Counted from the first letter of the stretch, positions 38,351-48,008 are shown. The stretch: DNA of 64,000 nucleotides from Thalassospira sp. ER-Se-21-Dark (GCF_017922435.1 NZ_VDEZ01000005.1:62001-126000), one strand, 5' to 3'. Notes: generated by a model from the sequence alone, not told the origin. A program made the numbers and translations.

Positions 38351-39274
38351 TTATCCGTGACTGTGATTGACCAATCTGGCAAAGGCGCCGCGCCAGGCCG
38401 GGTCCGGCGCGATGCCAAAGATGTCTTTGAGCGTCTGCGGAATATCGCCAACGCTGAGCGTGTGTTGCTCTTCCTCACCGGTGACCAGCCGGATGGTCAG
38501 GCGGTTGTTCAGCAACGTAAAGCGCGCAAACGGGGCAGATCTGGCGACCATCAGGGTCTTGCAAAACCCGCTTTCGGGGTGATCGGATGCGTACCAGTTC
38601 ATGACCTCGTAATCGATATCCGAAACAGGTGCGATATCGATCTCATGTACCGCCTTCCACACGCCATCACGTTCCAGTTCAACCCGATAGCTGTGCGCGC
38701 CCTTGATCACGCGATAGGTGTCATGCGGGGTTGCTTGTGGCGTTGCAATATCGAGCATCAAGGGCGCGGTTGGCACACACCCACCCAAGCCGACATCGGC
38801 CAGCCAGGCTTCGCCATCGATCATCACGCGGTTGGCCATGTGGCAGCGCGGACGGGGCATATCATTCGGGCCATAACCCCATAAAACCCGCCCGGCCAGA
38901 CCTTCGACCTCAAAGCCAAGGCTGCGCAAGACGCGGCGAAACAGGCCGTTTTGCTCAAAACAATAACCACCCCGCCCGTCATGGATCAGCTTCTGATCGA
39001 CGCGCTCCGGATCAATGCTTATTGGTGTGTCATTGAACACATCAATCGCTTCGAACGGGATGGTTGCCGGATGCAGCGCATGCAGGGTTTGCAACACGTC
39101 CAGTGTGGCTTCGCGCGGGCCGTCATAGCCGATCCGGGCGAAATAGGCATCGAGATCCACTTCCTGTTTCGGGCATTTGATCGGGGCGGCCCAACTGGCA
39201 TTGATCCGGCTTTGCAAAGCGTCATGGTCTGGTGCGACCGGGGCGTTATGGGTGACAGGCTGGTGGCTATTCAT
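38351..39274 (-). CDS. nat: Arylamine N-acetyltransferase
   Basis: A 307-residue acetyl-CoA-dependent transferase. The catalytic triad is visible: Cys105 in RGGYCFEQN, His145 in RCHMANRV and Asp160 in WLADVGLGG. The PFEAIDVF segment near 73-80 and the late N-terminal Tyr-Phe region (DAYFARIGY) fit the family. GGAG 7-8 bases ahead of the ATG at 39274 fixes the start; the frame extends to 39325. Substrates would be aromatic amines or hydrazines. Confidence 0.93.
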   Translation of the reverse strand: MNSHQPVTHNAPVAPDHDALQSRINASWAAPIKCPKQEVDLDAYFARIGYDGPREATLDVLQTLHALHPATIPFEAIDVFNDTPISIDPERVDQKLIHDGRGGYCFEQNGLFRRVLRSLGFEVEGLAGRVLWGYGPNDMPRPRCHMANRVMIDGEAWLADVGLGGCVPTAPLMLDIATPQATPHDTYRVIKGAHSYRVELERDGVWKAVHEIDIAPVSDIDYEVMNWYASDHPESGFCKTLMVARSAPFARFTLLNNRLTIRLVTGEEEQHTLSVGDIPQTLKDIFGIAPDPAWRGAFARLVNHSHG

Positions 39275-39672
39275 CACAAGGCTCCATTCCTTTGACGATG
39301 TCTTTTCATCATCGTTTGTTCTCATGAAGCAGGACGATAAAACCTCAACCTATGTTACGGTCAAACGCAAAAAATCGAAAAATTTTAAATCGAATAATCT
39401 TCGAATAATATCGGAAATTACGGCCCTACTCACAGTATCAACCCCTCAATGACGGCCCATTCAAGCAACAATTCACCTTTTACACGCACGATATAGAGCT
39501 TTTGCGCGACAGATTGCGTCGCCCTGTGATATTTGAGACTCTAAAGAGCGGAAAAACCGAACAAGCCAACGATCGCGATGGCACTGGCCGTGCGCGAACG
39601 GGTCTTTGGAAACGTCGCTTATCCATCCATGACGGATCGCAACGGATCCGCGTGCCAGACAGGGAACTAACC
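39275..39672. other. Intergenic region without a recognised gene
   Basis: About 400 bp between the divergent acetyltransferase and aminotransferase genes. The part near 39360-39420 is strongly AT-rich and probably holds promoters. Open frames here look unlike proteins. I see no RNA gene or repeat. Confidence 0.55.
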
Positions 39673-40527
39673 ATGCGCACTGTTTATGTGAACGGCGAGT
39701 TTTTGCCGGAAACCGAAGCAAAGATTTCGATTTTTGACCGATCCTTCCTGTTCGCCGACGGCGTGTATGAAGTGACCTCGGTGCTTGATGGCAAGCTGAT
39801 TGACTTCATGGGCCACATGAAGCGCCTCGAACGCTCGCTTGCCGAACTCAAGTTCGAATTCAAACCCGATATTGACCAGCTTCTTGAAGCCCACCGTGAA
39901 CTGGTGAAGCTTAACGACATCACCGAAGGCCTGATTTACCTTCAGGTTTCGCGTGGTTCGGCCGGTGATCGTGATTTCGCAATCGATCCGCAAACGCCGC
40001 CGACCATCGTGATGTTCACCCAAAGCAAATCACTGATCAAATCGGCCCTTGCCGAACGCGGTCAGAAAATCATGACCGCCACCGATATCCGCTGGCGCCG
40101 GTCTGACATCAAGACCGTGCAGCTGCTATATGCATCGCTTCTGAAAACCGATGCAGCTGCCAAGGGCAAGGATGATGCCTGGATGGTGCTGGATGGCTAT
40201 GTCACCGAAGGATCGAGCAACAACGCCTATATCGTCACCAAGGACGGCACGATCGTCACCCGCGAACTGTCGACCGACATCCTGCACGGCATCACCCGTG
40301 CGGCGGTCCTGAAATGCGCCGAGGAGCTTCAGCTCAAGGTCGAAGAACGCCACTTCACGGTTGAAGAAGCCCAGAATGCGGCAGAGGCCTTCTCGACCTC
40401 GGCCTCGGCCTTTGTCTGCCCGGTTGTCGAAATTGATGACAAACCGGTTGGCGATGGCGTTCCGGGCCCGGTCGCCAAGCGCCTGCGCGAGATCTATATC
40501 GACGCCAACCGCAAAATGGCGCTCTGA
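39673..40527 (+). CDS. dat: D-amino acid aminotransferase (class IV PLP)
   Basis: A 284-residue PLP enzyme of fold type IV. The start MRTVYVNGEFLPETEAKISIFDRSFLFADGVYEV (in parts) is characteristic of D-alanine aminotransferase. The Schiff-base lysine is Lys147 in DIKTVQLL, and the cofactor-binding glutamate is in VTEGSSNN near 178-184. AGGGA precedes the ATG at 39673. It converts D-amino acids and 2-oxo acids, useful for D-Glu/D-Ala supply or D-amino acid use. Confidence 0.9.
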   Translation: MRTVYVNGEFLPETEAKISIFDRSFLFADGVYEVTSVLDGKLIDFMGHMKRLERSLAELKFEFKPDIDQLLEAHRELVKLNDITEGLIYLQVSRGSAGDRDFAIDPQTPPTIVMFTQSKSLIKSALAERGQKIMTATDIRWRRSDIKTVQLLYASLLKTDAAAKGKDDAWMVLDGYVTEGSSNNAYIVTKDGTIVTRELSTDILHGITRAAVLKCAEELQLKVEERHFTVEEAQNAAEAFSTSASAFVCPVVEIDDKPVGDGVPGPVAKRLREIYIDANRKMAL

Positions 40528-40579
40528 TCGGCCTCCAGAAAATCCATCTGATCGTCTCCTCAATGTCGATCAAACTGCG

Positions 40580-40609
40580 AAACGCCGCCCACTTTCGGGC
40601 GGCGTTTTT
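40580..40609 (+). terminator. Terminator of the D-amino acid aminotransferase gene
   Basis: AAACGCCGCCC, short loop, GGGCGGCGTTT followed by a T-run. Canonical intrinsic terminator. Confidence 0.9.
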
Positions 40610-40635
40610 GCGTTGGGTATCTACGGAAAAAGATC

Positions 40636-41484
40636 CTACATTGCGGCAAGTTCTTCCTCGGTAAAATCGGCGGAAATGGTGATGTCTTTTCCGGCCTCAA
40701 GCTTTGCCAGCCTTTCGGTCAATGCGGCATGAACGCCATCATAGGCATCTGATCCCAGCAACAAACGAAACGGCATTTTCGGTGCATCTGCCGCCGCAAT
40801 CATCGCATTTATCATGCGATCCGGATCGCCCTTGATCACCCATCCACCGCCAAAGGCGGCTTCCTTGAGGTCATGGGCCGGGGTGCCGTCATAATCACTG
40901 ATCGGTTCCGGCTGGATGATGGAGCCGATAAACGCGGTGCGTGACGGACCGGGTTCGACCAGCATGAATTCAATGTCAAATGGCGCGACTTCCTTGGCCA
41001 GCGATTCAACAAAGCCCTCGATGCCCCATTTGGTCGCGTGATACAGGCTAAAGCCCGGATAGGCGATCTGACCGCCTTCGGACGATACCTGAATGACACG
41101 CCCCGATCCTTGCCCACGCAGGTGTGGCAAGGCAGCTCTGATCACAACAATTGATCCCAAAAGGTTGGTATCAATAATCTGGCGCATCTGATCAATGCCG
41201 GTTTCCTCGGCCGCCCCCATGATGCCAAAGCCGGCATTGCTGACGATGAAATCAATCCGTCCAAAATCGGCAAAGGCCTTGTCAACGGTCGCCTGCACCG
41301 CATCGGGCTCGCTTACATCAAGATAAGCAACACTGAGCCGTTCGCCATATTGTGCGACCAGATCGTCAAGCGACCCTGTGCGTCGTACGGTGGCGATCAC
41401 ACGATCACCACGCGCCAGTACCTTTTCCGTAAGCCCACGACCAAACCCGGACGATGCACCGGTAATTAACCATGTCTTGTCCAT
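40636..41484 (-). CDS. Short-chain dehydrogenase/reductase
   Basis: A 282-residue classical SDR. The NAD(P)-binding motif is TGASSGFGRG near residues 8-17. The structural NAG is in IVSNAGFG near 84-91. The catalytic Ser is in VIQVSSEGG and the Tyr/Lys pair in YHATKWGIEGF near 152-162. The ATG at 41484 has AGGA 6 bases upstream. It is divergent from a LysR gene, which probably controls it. The substrate is unknown. Confidence 0.88.
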   Translation of the reverse strand: MDKTWLITGASSGFGRGLTEKVLARGDRVIATVRRTGSLDDLVAQYGERLSVAYLDVSEPDAVQATVDKAFADFGRIDFIVSNAGFGIMGAAEETGIDQMRQIIDTNLLGSIVVIRAALPHLRGQGSGRVIQVSSEGGQIAYPGFSLYHATKWGIEGFVESLAKEVAPFDIEFMLVEPGPSRTAFIGSIIQPEPISDYDGTPAHDLKEAAFGGGWVIKGDPDRMINAMIAAADAPKMPFRLLLGSDAYDGVHAALTERLAKLEAGKDITISADFTEEELAAM

Positions 41485-41580
41485 GTCAGTTCCTTTCTGT
41501 CTTGCTCTGAACATGGGGGGACTATAGAAACCAATGATTGATGCGATAATCTCGCTTAATTCGGATAGGTTAGTGAAAAT

Positions 41581-42519
41581 ATGCCAGCAATCAGCCAGCC
41601 GACCCTGAATGACATGCGGTTCTTCATCGCCGTTGCCGAACATCGCAGTTTCCGCAAGGCCGCCGATGCGCTGGGTGTTGCGCCCTCCACCCTCAGCCAC
41701 GCACTGCGCAACATGGAAAGCAACCTTGATATCCGTCTGTTTCATCGCACCACGCGCAGTGTGTCCCTGACCGAGGCGGGCGAACAGCTGCTTGATCGGT
41801 TACGCCCGGCACTGCTCAACCTTGAAGAAGCCATGGGCACGGTCGAAAGCTTTCGCACCGGCGGGACGTCGGGCACGGTGCGCATCAACACATCCGACGG
41901 GGCCGCACGCCTTTTGACCCGCCATGTGGTTCCGGAAATGCGCAAACAATATCCGGATGTGGCGATTGATCTGGTGACCGAAGGACGGCTTGTTGATATC
42001 GTCGCAGGCGGTTTTGATGCCGGGGCACGGCTGGGCGAAGCCGTGCCACTTGATATGGTGGCGGTGCGCTTTGGCCCGCCATTTCGCTTTGTCGCGGTTG
42101 CATCGCCAGACTATTTCAAAACCCGTCCACGTCCCATCGTGCCCGATGATTTGCACAGCCATGATTGCATCCGCCATCGCTTTCCCAGCGGCAAGATCTA
42201 TCACTGGGATTTTGAAAAGCAGGGACAGGAAATCTCGATTGATGTGTCCGGCCCGCTGACGCTCGATCGTCATGATCTGATGGTCGATGTCGCCCGACAG
42301 GGGCTTGGCATTGCCTATGTTTCCGAGATTTATGCCGCGCGTGCCATCGCCAATGGTGATCTTGTCACTGTGCTCGATGACTGGTTACCCGAAATTCCGG
42401 GGCTTTTCCTGTATTACCCGGATCACCGGCGGGTTCCCCCACCCTTACGCGCCTTTATCGATGTGATGAAATCGCTCGACCCTGCGTTGCGAACCGGATA
42501 TCTGGAAAGGGATATCTGA
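41581..42519 (+). CDS. LysR-family transcriptional regulator
   Basis: A 312-residue regulator with an N-terminal winged helix (FFIAVAEHRSFRKAADALGVAPSTLSHALRNMESNLDIRLFHRTTRSVSLTEAG in parts, about 14-65) and a periplasmic-binding-like effector domain. Its promoter region is shared with the SDR gene. It is followed at 46 bp by an EamA transporter on the same strand. Confidence 0.9.
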   Translation: MPAISQPTLNDMRFFIAVAEHRSFRKAADALGVAPSTLSHALRNMESNLDIRLFHRTTRSVSLTEAGEQLLDRLRPALLNLEEAMGTVESFRTGGTSGTVRINTSDGAARLLTRHVVPEMRKQYPDVAIDLVTEGRLVDIVAGGFDAGARLGEAVPLDMVAVRFGPPFRFVAVASPDYFKTRPRPIVPDDLHSHDCIRHRFPSGKIYHWDFEKQGQEISIDVSGPLTLDRHDLMVDVARQGLGIAYVSEIYAARAIANGDLVTVLDDWLPEIPGLFLYYPDHRRVPPPLRAFIDVMKSLDPALRTGYLERDI

Positions 42520-42565
42520 TTTTGAAAAATGATAAAAACCGGATCAAAACGCGGGGACAGGGGCG

Positions 42566-43447
42566 ATGACGTCCAGCAACACTTCACGCCAGAACAACCT
42601 TGCCGGCATCATGACGATGTGTGGCGGGGTGGCAGCGCTGTGTATCAATGATGCGCTGGCCAAAAGCCTGATGGATCATTATTCCCCGATCCAGATCATC
42701 TTCCTGCGCAACATCATCGCCCTGCCCTTTGCCTTTTTGGTGGCGCTCAAAATGGGCGGTTCTCGCAGCTTGCGGTCAAGCCGGGTTCACGTGCATTTCA
42801 TGCGCGGTGTCGTCTGGATTGCCGCCACCGTGATGTTCTTTACCAGCATCCATCACCTTGGCCTTGCCGAAGCCACCGCACTGGCCTTCGTCGCCCCGCT
42901 ATTTATCACCGCCCTTTCGGCGATTTTCATTGCCCGGGTCGGCTGGCGGCGCTGGCTGGCGGTCAGTGTTGGTTTTCTGGGGGTTCTGGTGATTGTCCGG
43001 CCCGGGGCTGCAACGTTTGAGCTGATCTCGCTCCTGCCGATTGCGACCGCGTTTACCTATGCGATCCTGATGCTCAGCGCGCGCTTTGTCGATACGCGCG
43101 AAAGCATGTGGACATTGTTGCTCTATCTCAGCCTGACCAGCGCGATCCTGACCAGCATCCCGGTGATCTTTGTCTGGAGCCCGGTCCGGGCGGAGGACAT
43201 CTGGCTGTTTCTGGCGATTGCGCTATGCGGCTCGCTCGGCATGGCCATGATCACCCAGGCCTTCCGCTTTGCCGAGGCCCCGACGGTGGCACCCTTTGAC
43301 TACACGGCACTCATCTGGGCAACCGCGCTTGGCTGGATGTTCTGGGGCGAAACGCCCGATGTTCTGACCTTTGTCGGGGCAGCAATCATTACCGCGAGTG
43401 GCCTGTTCGTGATCTTCCGCGAAAGCAAGGTGGCGGCGGAAAACTAG
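42566..43447 (+). CDS. DMT-superfamily transporter with two EamA domains
   Basis: A 293-residue membrane protein with about ten hydrophobic helices in two EamA repeats. The repeat ends read ATALAFVAPLFITALSAIF and APTVAPFDYTALIWATALGWMFWGE in parts. This family exports metabolites or drugs. It follows the LysR gene closely. Its stop codon overlaps the stop of the opposite-strand gene in the palindrome CTAG. Confidence 0.87.
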   Translation: MTSSNTSRQNNLAGIMTMCGGVAALCINDALAKSLMDHYSPIQIIFLRNIIALPFAFLVALKMGGSRSLRSSRVHVHFMRGVVWIAATVMFFTSIHHLGLAEATALAFVAPLFITALSAIFIARVGWRRWLAVSVGFLGVLVIVRPGAATFELISLLPIATAFTYAILMLSARFVDTRESMWTLLLYLSLTSAILTSIPVIFVWSPVRAEDIWLFLAIALCGSLGMAMITQAFRFAEAPTVAPFDYTALIWATALGWMFWGETPDVLTFVGAAIITASGLFVIFRESKVAAEN

Positions 43448-43917
43448 TCGCGCAGTTTCACGCCATAGGTCCGCAGCGCACTTTCGCGCATGTCGGCCTC
43501 ATTCACGTCCTTTTTGAACCGGTAACTGGGTGCCAGGATTTCATTGGCCTTGGTGACCGTCACATCAAACAGGGTCGCCACCCGAAAGGCGTCGCCTGCC
43601 ATGTTCTGCAAGATGGCCTGGCGATCCTCAAACCCGGCATCACCCCTGCGCATCAGTGTCGCTTCACCATAAAGCTGCCAGCCGCGTTGTGAAAACACAT
43701 CAACGAAACTGACGCAAACCTGCGGATTGCGCGCGACATTCTGCACCGACTGCGGGGAGGCGATATTGGCGATGATGATGCGGTCATCCCCAAAGCACGC
43801 AAAAATTTCCTTGGGACTGACCGACGGCCCGGCATCGGAACTTGTCGCCATCCAGCACAGAACCGAACGATTGGCATAGTCGCGGATGTCATCGGTCAGC
43901 ATGGCAATCTCCGCCAA
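43444..43917 (-). CDS. Pyridoxamine 5'-phosphate oxidase-family FMN-binding protein
   Basis: A 157-residue split-barrel flavin protein. SVLCWMATSSDAGPSVSPKEIFACFGDDRIIIANIASPQSVQNVARNP (in parts) is the usual PNPOx-like layout. It lacks the long C-terminus of true PdxH, so it is a PNPOx-like protein of unknown substrate. It ends tail to tail with the EamA gene, overlapping by 4 bases. Confidence 0.8.
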   Translation of the reverse strand: MAEIAMLTDDIRDYANRSVLCWMATSSDAGPSVSPKEIFACFGDDRIIIANIASPQSVQNVARNPQVCVSFVDVFSQRGWQLYGEATLMRRGDAGFEDRQAILQNMAGDAFRVATLFDVTVTKANEILAPSYRFKKDVNEADMRESALRTYGVKLRD

Positions 43918-43932
43918 AATCAGGGCTGCTGC

Positions 43933-44817
43933 CTACCAGCAGAAATCCCCCATCGCATAGGTGATATGACGGCCCGTGGCGTTCAAAAGCGCATCAAGCT
44001 TCTCGCGTTCCGGAAGCGTACCGCGCGGCGCGTCGAGTTCCTCGGCGTGGATGCCGCCGGTGACAAGTGCAACGTCCAGACCGGCATTGTTCGACCCGGC
44101 GATGTCGGTCGAAATGCTGTCGCCGACGACCAGAAGCTTCGCATCCGGGCCCGCATCGAACATCTGCAGGCAGAAGTCATAGGCACTTGCCAGTGGTTTG
44201 CCTTCCCAACGGACATTGCCGCCCAGTTCTTCATAGCGTCCGGCAATCGCACCGGCACAGATAATGCGGTTGCCACCGCGGATCACTTCGCGGTCGGGGT
44301 TCGGGCACAGCACCGGCAGGTCACGGGCCTTAAGCGCATGGAGCAAGTCTTCGTATTTCGAAACCGGATCATGATCCTCGTTGGGACCCGTGATCAGAAC
44401 CCAATCGGCATCATCGACCTCGGTGACAATCTCGACATCCTGCTGTTCAAACATCGACATATCGCGCACCGGACCGACCATCAGGACCTTGCGCCCCAGC
44501 TTGGCGTACCAGGGATCAGAACGCGCCACGAGCTGGGCATAGGCAACCTCGCCCGATGCCACCGCCGGACCATACAGATCGCGCGCAATGCCCATATCTT
44601 CCATCCGGCTGACCACGACCGACGAACGCCGCGGCGCATTGGACAGAAGGGCCACCGGAATGCCGGCTTCCTTAAGGGCGGTCATCGCCGCAATCGAGCT
44701 TGGATAGGGTGTCACCCCGTCATGTACCACGCCCCAAAGATCAAGGATCACGGCATCATATTTGCCAATCACCTCGGACAGGCCATTGATCATTTCATAG
44801 GAGGCGGTCTTGCTCAT
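43933..44817 (-). CDS. HAD-superfamily subfamily IIA hydrolase (TIGR01459-like, NagD relatives)
   Basis: A 294-residue HAD phosphatase. Motif I is AVILDLWGVVHDG near residues 22-34, and the motif II region is VALLSNAPRR near 55-64. The C-terminal motif IV is LLVVGDSISTDIAGSNNAG near 218-236. This arrangement matches the alphaproteobacterial TIGR01459 group, whose substrate is unknown. It is 18 bp downstream of pyrD and probably cotranscribed. Confidence 0.85.
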   Translation of the reverse strand: MSKTASYEMINGLSEVIGKYDAVILDLWGVVHDGVTPYPSSIAAMTALKEAGIPVALLSNAPRRSSVVVSRMEDMGIARDLYGPAVASGEVAYAQLVARSDPWYAKLGRKVLMVGPVRDMSMFEQQDVEIVTEVDDADWVLITGPNEDHDPVSKYEDLLHALKARDLPVLCPNPDREVIRGGNRIICAGAIAGRYEELGGNVRWEGKPLASAYDFCLQMFDAGPDAKLLVVGDSISTDIAGSNNAGLDVALVTGGIHAEELDAPRGTLPEREKLDALLNATGRHITYAMGDFCW

Positions 44818-44835
44818 GCCGTCCGGGTCCTTGTT

Positions 44836-45972
44836 TTATTTGTTGTTTGATTTCGAAGCCACAGCCGCCTTGGCAGCGCGCGCCTCATCAACCGGAATGC
44901 CCTTGCCCGAAATCTCCGGGAAGGCAGCACCAACCGCATCACTCACATTGGCAAAGCCATCCTTGCGCAGACGTCGTGCAAGGTCTTCCTTGATCTCGGT
45001 AACAAGCTCCAAACCGTGATACACCAGCGATGAATAAAGCTGCACCAGCGACGCACCATTAAGGATCTTCTCATAGGCATCCTTGCCCGATGCAATCCCG
45101 CCAACCCCGATCAGCGGCACCTTGCCCTCGGTCAAACGGTAAAAATCTGCAAGAACCTTGGTCGAAGGTTCCATCAGTGGCGGGCCGGAAAGGCCACCCT
45201 TCTCATCCTGATCATAGGAATTAAGCCCGACCGGCCGGTCAATCGTCGTGTTCGAAACAATCATGCCATCAAGCTTGACCTTGGTCACCACGGCGGCAAT
45301 GTCGGATTTGTCTTCCTCGGTCAAATCAGGTGCGACCTTAAGCAACACCGGAACCCCCTTGGCAAAGCTGTTGCGCGCCTTGATCACGGCCTTGAGCAGC
45401 TTTTCAAGCGGGGCGCGGCCCTGCAAAGCGCGTAGGCCCGGCGTATTGGGCGAGGACACATTGACCACAAGATAATCGGCATAGGGGCCAAGTGCTTCGA
45501 CCCCCTTGGCGTAATCATCGGCCGCGTCTTCGGAATATTTGTTCTTGCCAAGGTTGGCCCCCAAAACGCCACGCCGTGCGCGTTTGCGCAGGCGTGCGGC
45601 CACCAATTGGGCCCCGTCGTTATTGAACCCCATACGGTTGATCACCGCCCGGTCGGAATAAAGCCGGAAAAGGCGCGGTTTGGGGTTACCCGGTTGCGGC
45701 AGTGGCGTGACGGAACCGATTTCAACAAAACCAAAGCCATGTGACAGCATCTGGTTGGGGACTTCGGCGTTTTTATCAAAGCCCGCGGCAAGCCCGACCG
45801 GATTGGCAAATTTGCGCCCGAACACTTCGGTTTCCAGCATCGGGGTCGCGTCGGTCGCATCATCGGCGCGCGGCACCAGATTGTTTTTCAGTGCCCAGAT
45901 CGCCAGACCATGCGCGGTCTCGGCATCAATCCAACGGACAATCGGCAAAACCAGTGACTTATACCACCCCAC
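44836..45972 (-). CDS. pyrD: Dihydroorotate dehydrogenase (quinone), class 2
   Basis: A 378-residue FMN enzyme of pyrimidine synthesis, peripherally bound to the inner membrane. The N-terminal membrane-association helix (VRWIDAETAHGLAIWAL) precedes the barrel (NPVGLAAGFDKNAE; GFVEIGSVTPLPQPGNPKPRLFR in parts). The catalytic Ser is in NVSSPNTPGLR near 172-182. FMN phosphate binding is in LIGVGGIASGKDAYEKI. I chose the GTG at 45972, which has GGAG 8 bases upstream, over the TTG at 46035 that adds a basic leader. Confidence 0.92.
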   Translation of the reverse strand: MGWYKSLVLPIVRWIDAETAHGLAIWALKNNLVPRADDATDATPMLETEVFGRKFANPVGLAAGFDKNAEVPNQMLSHGFGFVEIGSVTPLPQPGNPKPRLFRLYSDRAVINRMGFNNDGAQLVAARLRKRARRGVLGANLGKNKYSEDAADDYAKGVEALGPYADYLVVNVSSPNTPGLRALQGRAPLEKLLKAVIKARNSFAKGVPVLLKVAPDLTEEDKSDIAAVVTKVKLDGMIVSNTTIDRPVGLNSYDQDEKGGLSGPPLMEPSTKVLADFYRLTEGKVPLIGVGGIASGKDAYEKILNGASLVQLYSSLVYHGLELVTEIKEDLARRLRKDGFANVSDAVGAAFPEISGKGIPVDEARAAKAAVASKSNNK

Positions 45973-46118
45973 GCGAGACGCTCCGTGCTTGAAAGGACAT
46001 GCCCTTTTCTTACGCGGCTGGCAGCTTTTGGGCAAGGATCAATGGCATCAAGTGGCGCCATGCGGCCGGTTATTTTCTTATGACCGCTCGATCAACGATC
46101 TCAGGCGCTGTACTGCAT

Positions 46119-46140
46119 AAAAACATGTACCGATGTTTTT
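46119..46140. promoter_or_regulatory. Palindrome upstream of the OYE gene
   Basis: AAAAACAT, 6 bp, ATGTTTTT; perfect arms in the region between pyrD and the OYE gene. Probably an operator for a repressor of the NemR or ArsR kind, but no regulator gene is adjacent. Confidence 0.5.
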
Positions 46141-46223
46141 ATCGCCTGGCCACAGATTGACAGCCGCCATTTCCGGAATATCTAGGAGCGACCAAAACAG
46201 AAATTCCGATCAAAGGATATCCA

Positions 46224-47336
46224 ATGTCAAAACCCGACATTCTCTTCACACCTTTCAAGCTGAAAACGCTCGATCTTCCCAACCGCATCGTCATGGCGCC
46301 GATGACGCGCAACAAGGCCCCCGATGGCATTCCGGGTGCGGCCAATGCCGATTATTACAGCAAGCGCGCCGAAGGCGGCGTTGGCCTGATCCTGTCAGAG
46401 GGCACGGTTGTTGGTCGACCGGCATCACGTAATCTTCCGCACATTCCGCTTTTCCATGGCGAGGCCGCCATGGCCGGGTGGAAGGCCGTGGCCGATGCCG
46501 TGCATGCCGCCGGTGGCAAAATGGGCCCGCAGATCTGGCATACCGGATCAACCCGCACACCTGATGGCTGGGAACCGGACGCACCGGTCGAAAGCCCGTC
46601 GGGTCTGGTCGGCCCGGATGATCCGCGCGGCAATGCCATGACGGAATCTGATATTGCCGATACGATTGCGGCGTTCGCCAAGGCCGCGCTTGATGCCAAG
46701 AATGCCGGTTTTGATACCTTTGAAATTCATGGCGCACACGGCTATCTGATCGATCAATTCTTCTGGTCCGGCACCAACCTGCGCACCGATCGCTTTGGCG
46801 GCAAGACGATCAAGGAACGTTCGACCTTTGCCCGTGAAGTGGTGACCGCCATGCGCGCCGCCGTCGGCCCGGACTTCCCGATCATCCTGCGTGTCAGCCA
46901 GTGGAAACAGCAGGACTTTACCGCCCGCCTTGCTTATACGCCCGATGAAATGACCGATTGGCTCGGCCCGCTGGTCGAGGCCGGTGTGGACATTATCCAC
47001 GCATCGCAACGCCGTTTCTGGGAACCGGAATTCCCCGAGATTGATGGCGAAAAAGGCCTGAACTTTGCCGGTTGGGCGAAGAAGCTTACCGGGGCGCCGA
47101 CGATTTCGGTCGGTTCCGTCGGCCTGTCATCCGACTTTATCGGTGCGTTCTCCGGCGAAGCTTCGGAAAAGGCCAGCCTTGATGAGCTGATCAATCGCAT
47201 GGAAAAGGGCGAGTTTGACCTGATCGCGGTTGGCCGCGCGCTTCTGAGCGACGCCCAGTGGGCCAACAAGGTCAAAAGCGGCGCCTATGACCAGTTAGAA
47301 GACTTCAACGCCTCTGCCCTGGCAGAACTCGCCTAA
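46224..47336 (+). CDS. NADH:flavin oxidoreductase, Old Yellow Enzyme family
   Basis: A 370-residue FMN-dependent ene-reductase. It begins LFTPFKLKTLDLPNRIVMAPMTRNKA (in parts) and shows GTVVGRPASRN, QIWHTGSTR (FMN/substrate His region), DTFEIHGAHGYLIDQFFWSGTNLRTDRFGG (in parts) and ISVGSVG near the phosphate site. It reduces electrophilic alkenes or nitro compounds. It stands alone with a strong palindrome upstream and a canonical terminator downstream. Confidence 0.9.
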   Translation: MSKPDILFTPFKLKTLDLPNRIVMAPMTRNKAPDGIPGAANADYYSKRAEGGVGLILSEGTVVGRPASRNLPHIPLFHGEAAMAGWKAVADAVHAAGGKMGPQIWHTGSTRTPDGWEPDAPVESPSGLVGPDDPRGNAMTESDIADTIAAFAKAALDAKNAGFDTFEIHGAHGYLIDQFFWSGTNLRTDRFGGKTIKERSTFAREVVTAMRAAVGPDFPIILRVSQWKQQDFTARLAYTPDEMTDWLGPLVEAGVDIIHASQRRFWEPEFPEIDGEKGLNFAGWAKKLTGAPTISVGSVGLSSDFIGAFSGEASEKASLDELINRMEKGEFDLIAVGRALLSDAQWANKVKSGAYDQLEDFNASALAELA

Positions 47337-47360
47337 GTTAACACCGATCACAAACACAAA

Positions 47361-47392
47361 AAACAGCCCGCCGAACCATCGGCGGGCTGTTT
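47361..47392. terminator. Terminator after the OYE gene
   Basis: AAACAGCCCGCCGA, loop ACCA, TCGGCGGGCTGTTT; perfect 14-base arms with A and T flanks, so usable on both strands. It lies between the convergent OYE and ExoD genes. Confidence 0.9.
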
Positions 47393-47423
47393 GCATATCA
47401 GGCGGGGTCGTTGGCTGAATGCC

Positions 47424-48008
47424 TCAGATGATCTGAAACATCAAAATTACGGTGCCGAGGGTCATGGCAATGGCGGCCAGCATCAAAAGACCGTCACTGA
47501 CCAAAATCGCCAACCCGAAGGCAGCAATGGCGCTCATGGGGGCGAGTGCGGCAAACGGGACAAGCTCAAACATCGGCATCGACAGCGACAGGATCAGGCA
47601 CATAAGTGCTGCGATCCGCACGGCAACCCCGCTGATCAGGCTTTCGAACCGCCCACCAAACCAGCGATCCATCCGCTTGGCCACCGGGTCGATCTTTTCA
47701 AGCCCTGTGAGGACTTTATCGCCAGAAATCTCACGATCTGCCAAGACGTCGGGTAGCCATAAATGCGTGCGTCCGATGATGATTTGCAGGGAAAACACGG
47801 CAACGAGTGCGGCCAGAAAGGTCGGCGCAAAGGGAATCCCGCCAATCGGCGAAACACCAATCAGGCCCGGCACCAACAGAAATGGCCCCTGACTGCGTTG
47901 TCCAAGCTCGGCCACAATATCGCCGACCGAAACATGCCGGTCACCTTCCGCACGCTCGCCAATGCGTGCAACAATGTCCTCGACCTTTGCATTCTTTGGC
48001 GCCGTCAT
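47424..48008 (-). CDS. exoD: ExoD-family exopolysaccharide-associated membrane protein
   Basis: A 194-residue membrane protein of the ExoD family, named from rhizobial exopolysaccharide mutants. It has GPFLLVPGLIGVSPIGGIPFAP near residues 42-63 and several hydrophobic helices afterwards. The N-terminal cytoplasmic segment includes DIVAELGQRSQ. Its biochemical function is unknown. It stands alone. Confidence 0.85.
   Translation of the reverse strand: MTAPKNAKVEDIVARIGERAEGDRHVSVGDIVAELGQRSQGPFLLVPGLIGVSPIGGIPFAPTFLAALVAVFSLQIIIGRTHLWLPDVLADREISGDKVLTGLEKIDPVAKRMDRWFGGRFESLISGVAVRIAALMCLILSLSMPMFELVPFAALAPMSAIAAFGLAILVSDGLLMLAAIAMTLGTVILMFQII

Noticed and set aside
39502-39672. Extended start of the D-amino acid aminotransferase
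   Set aside because: The family begins at MRTVYVNGEF, and AGGGA lies directly before that ATG.
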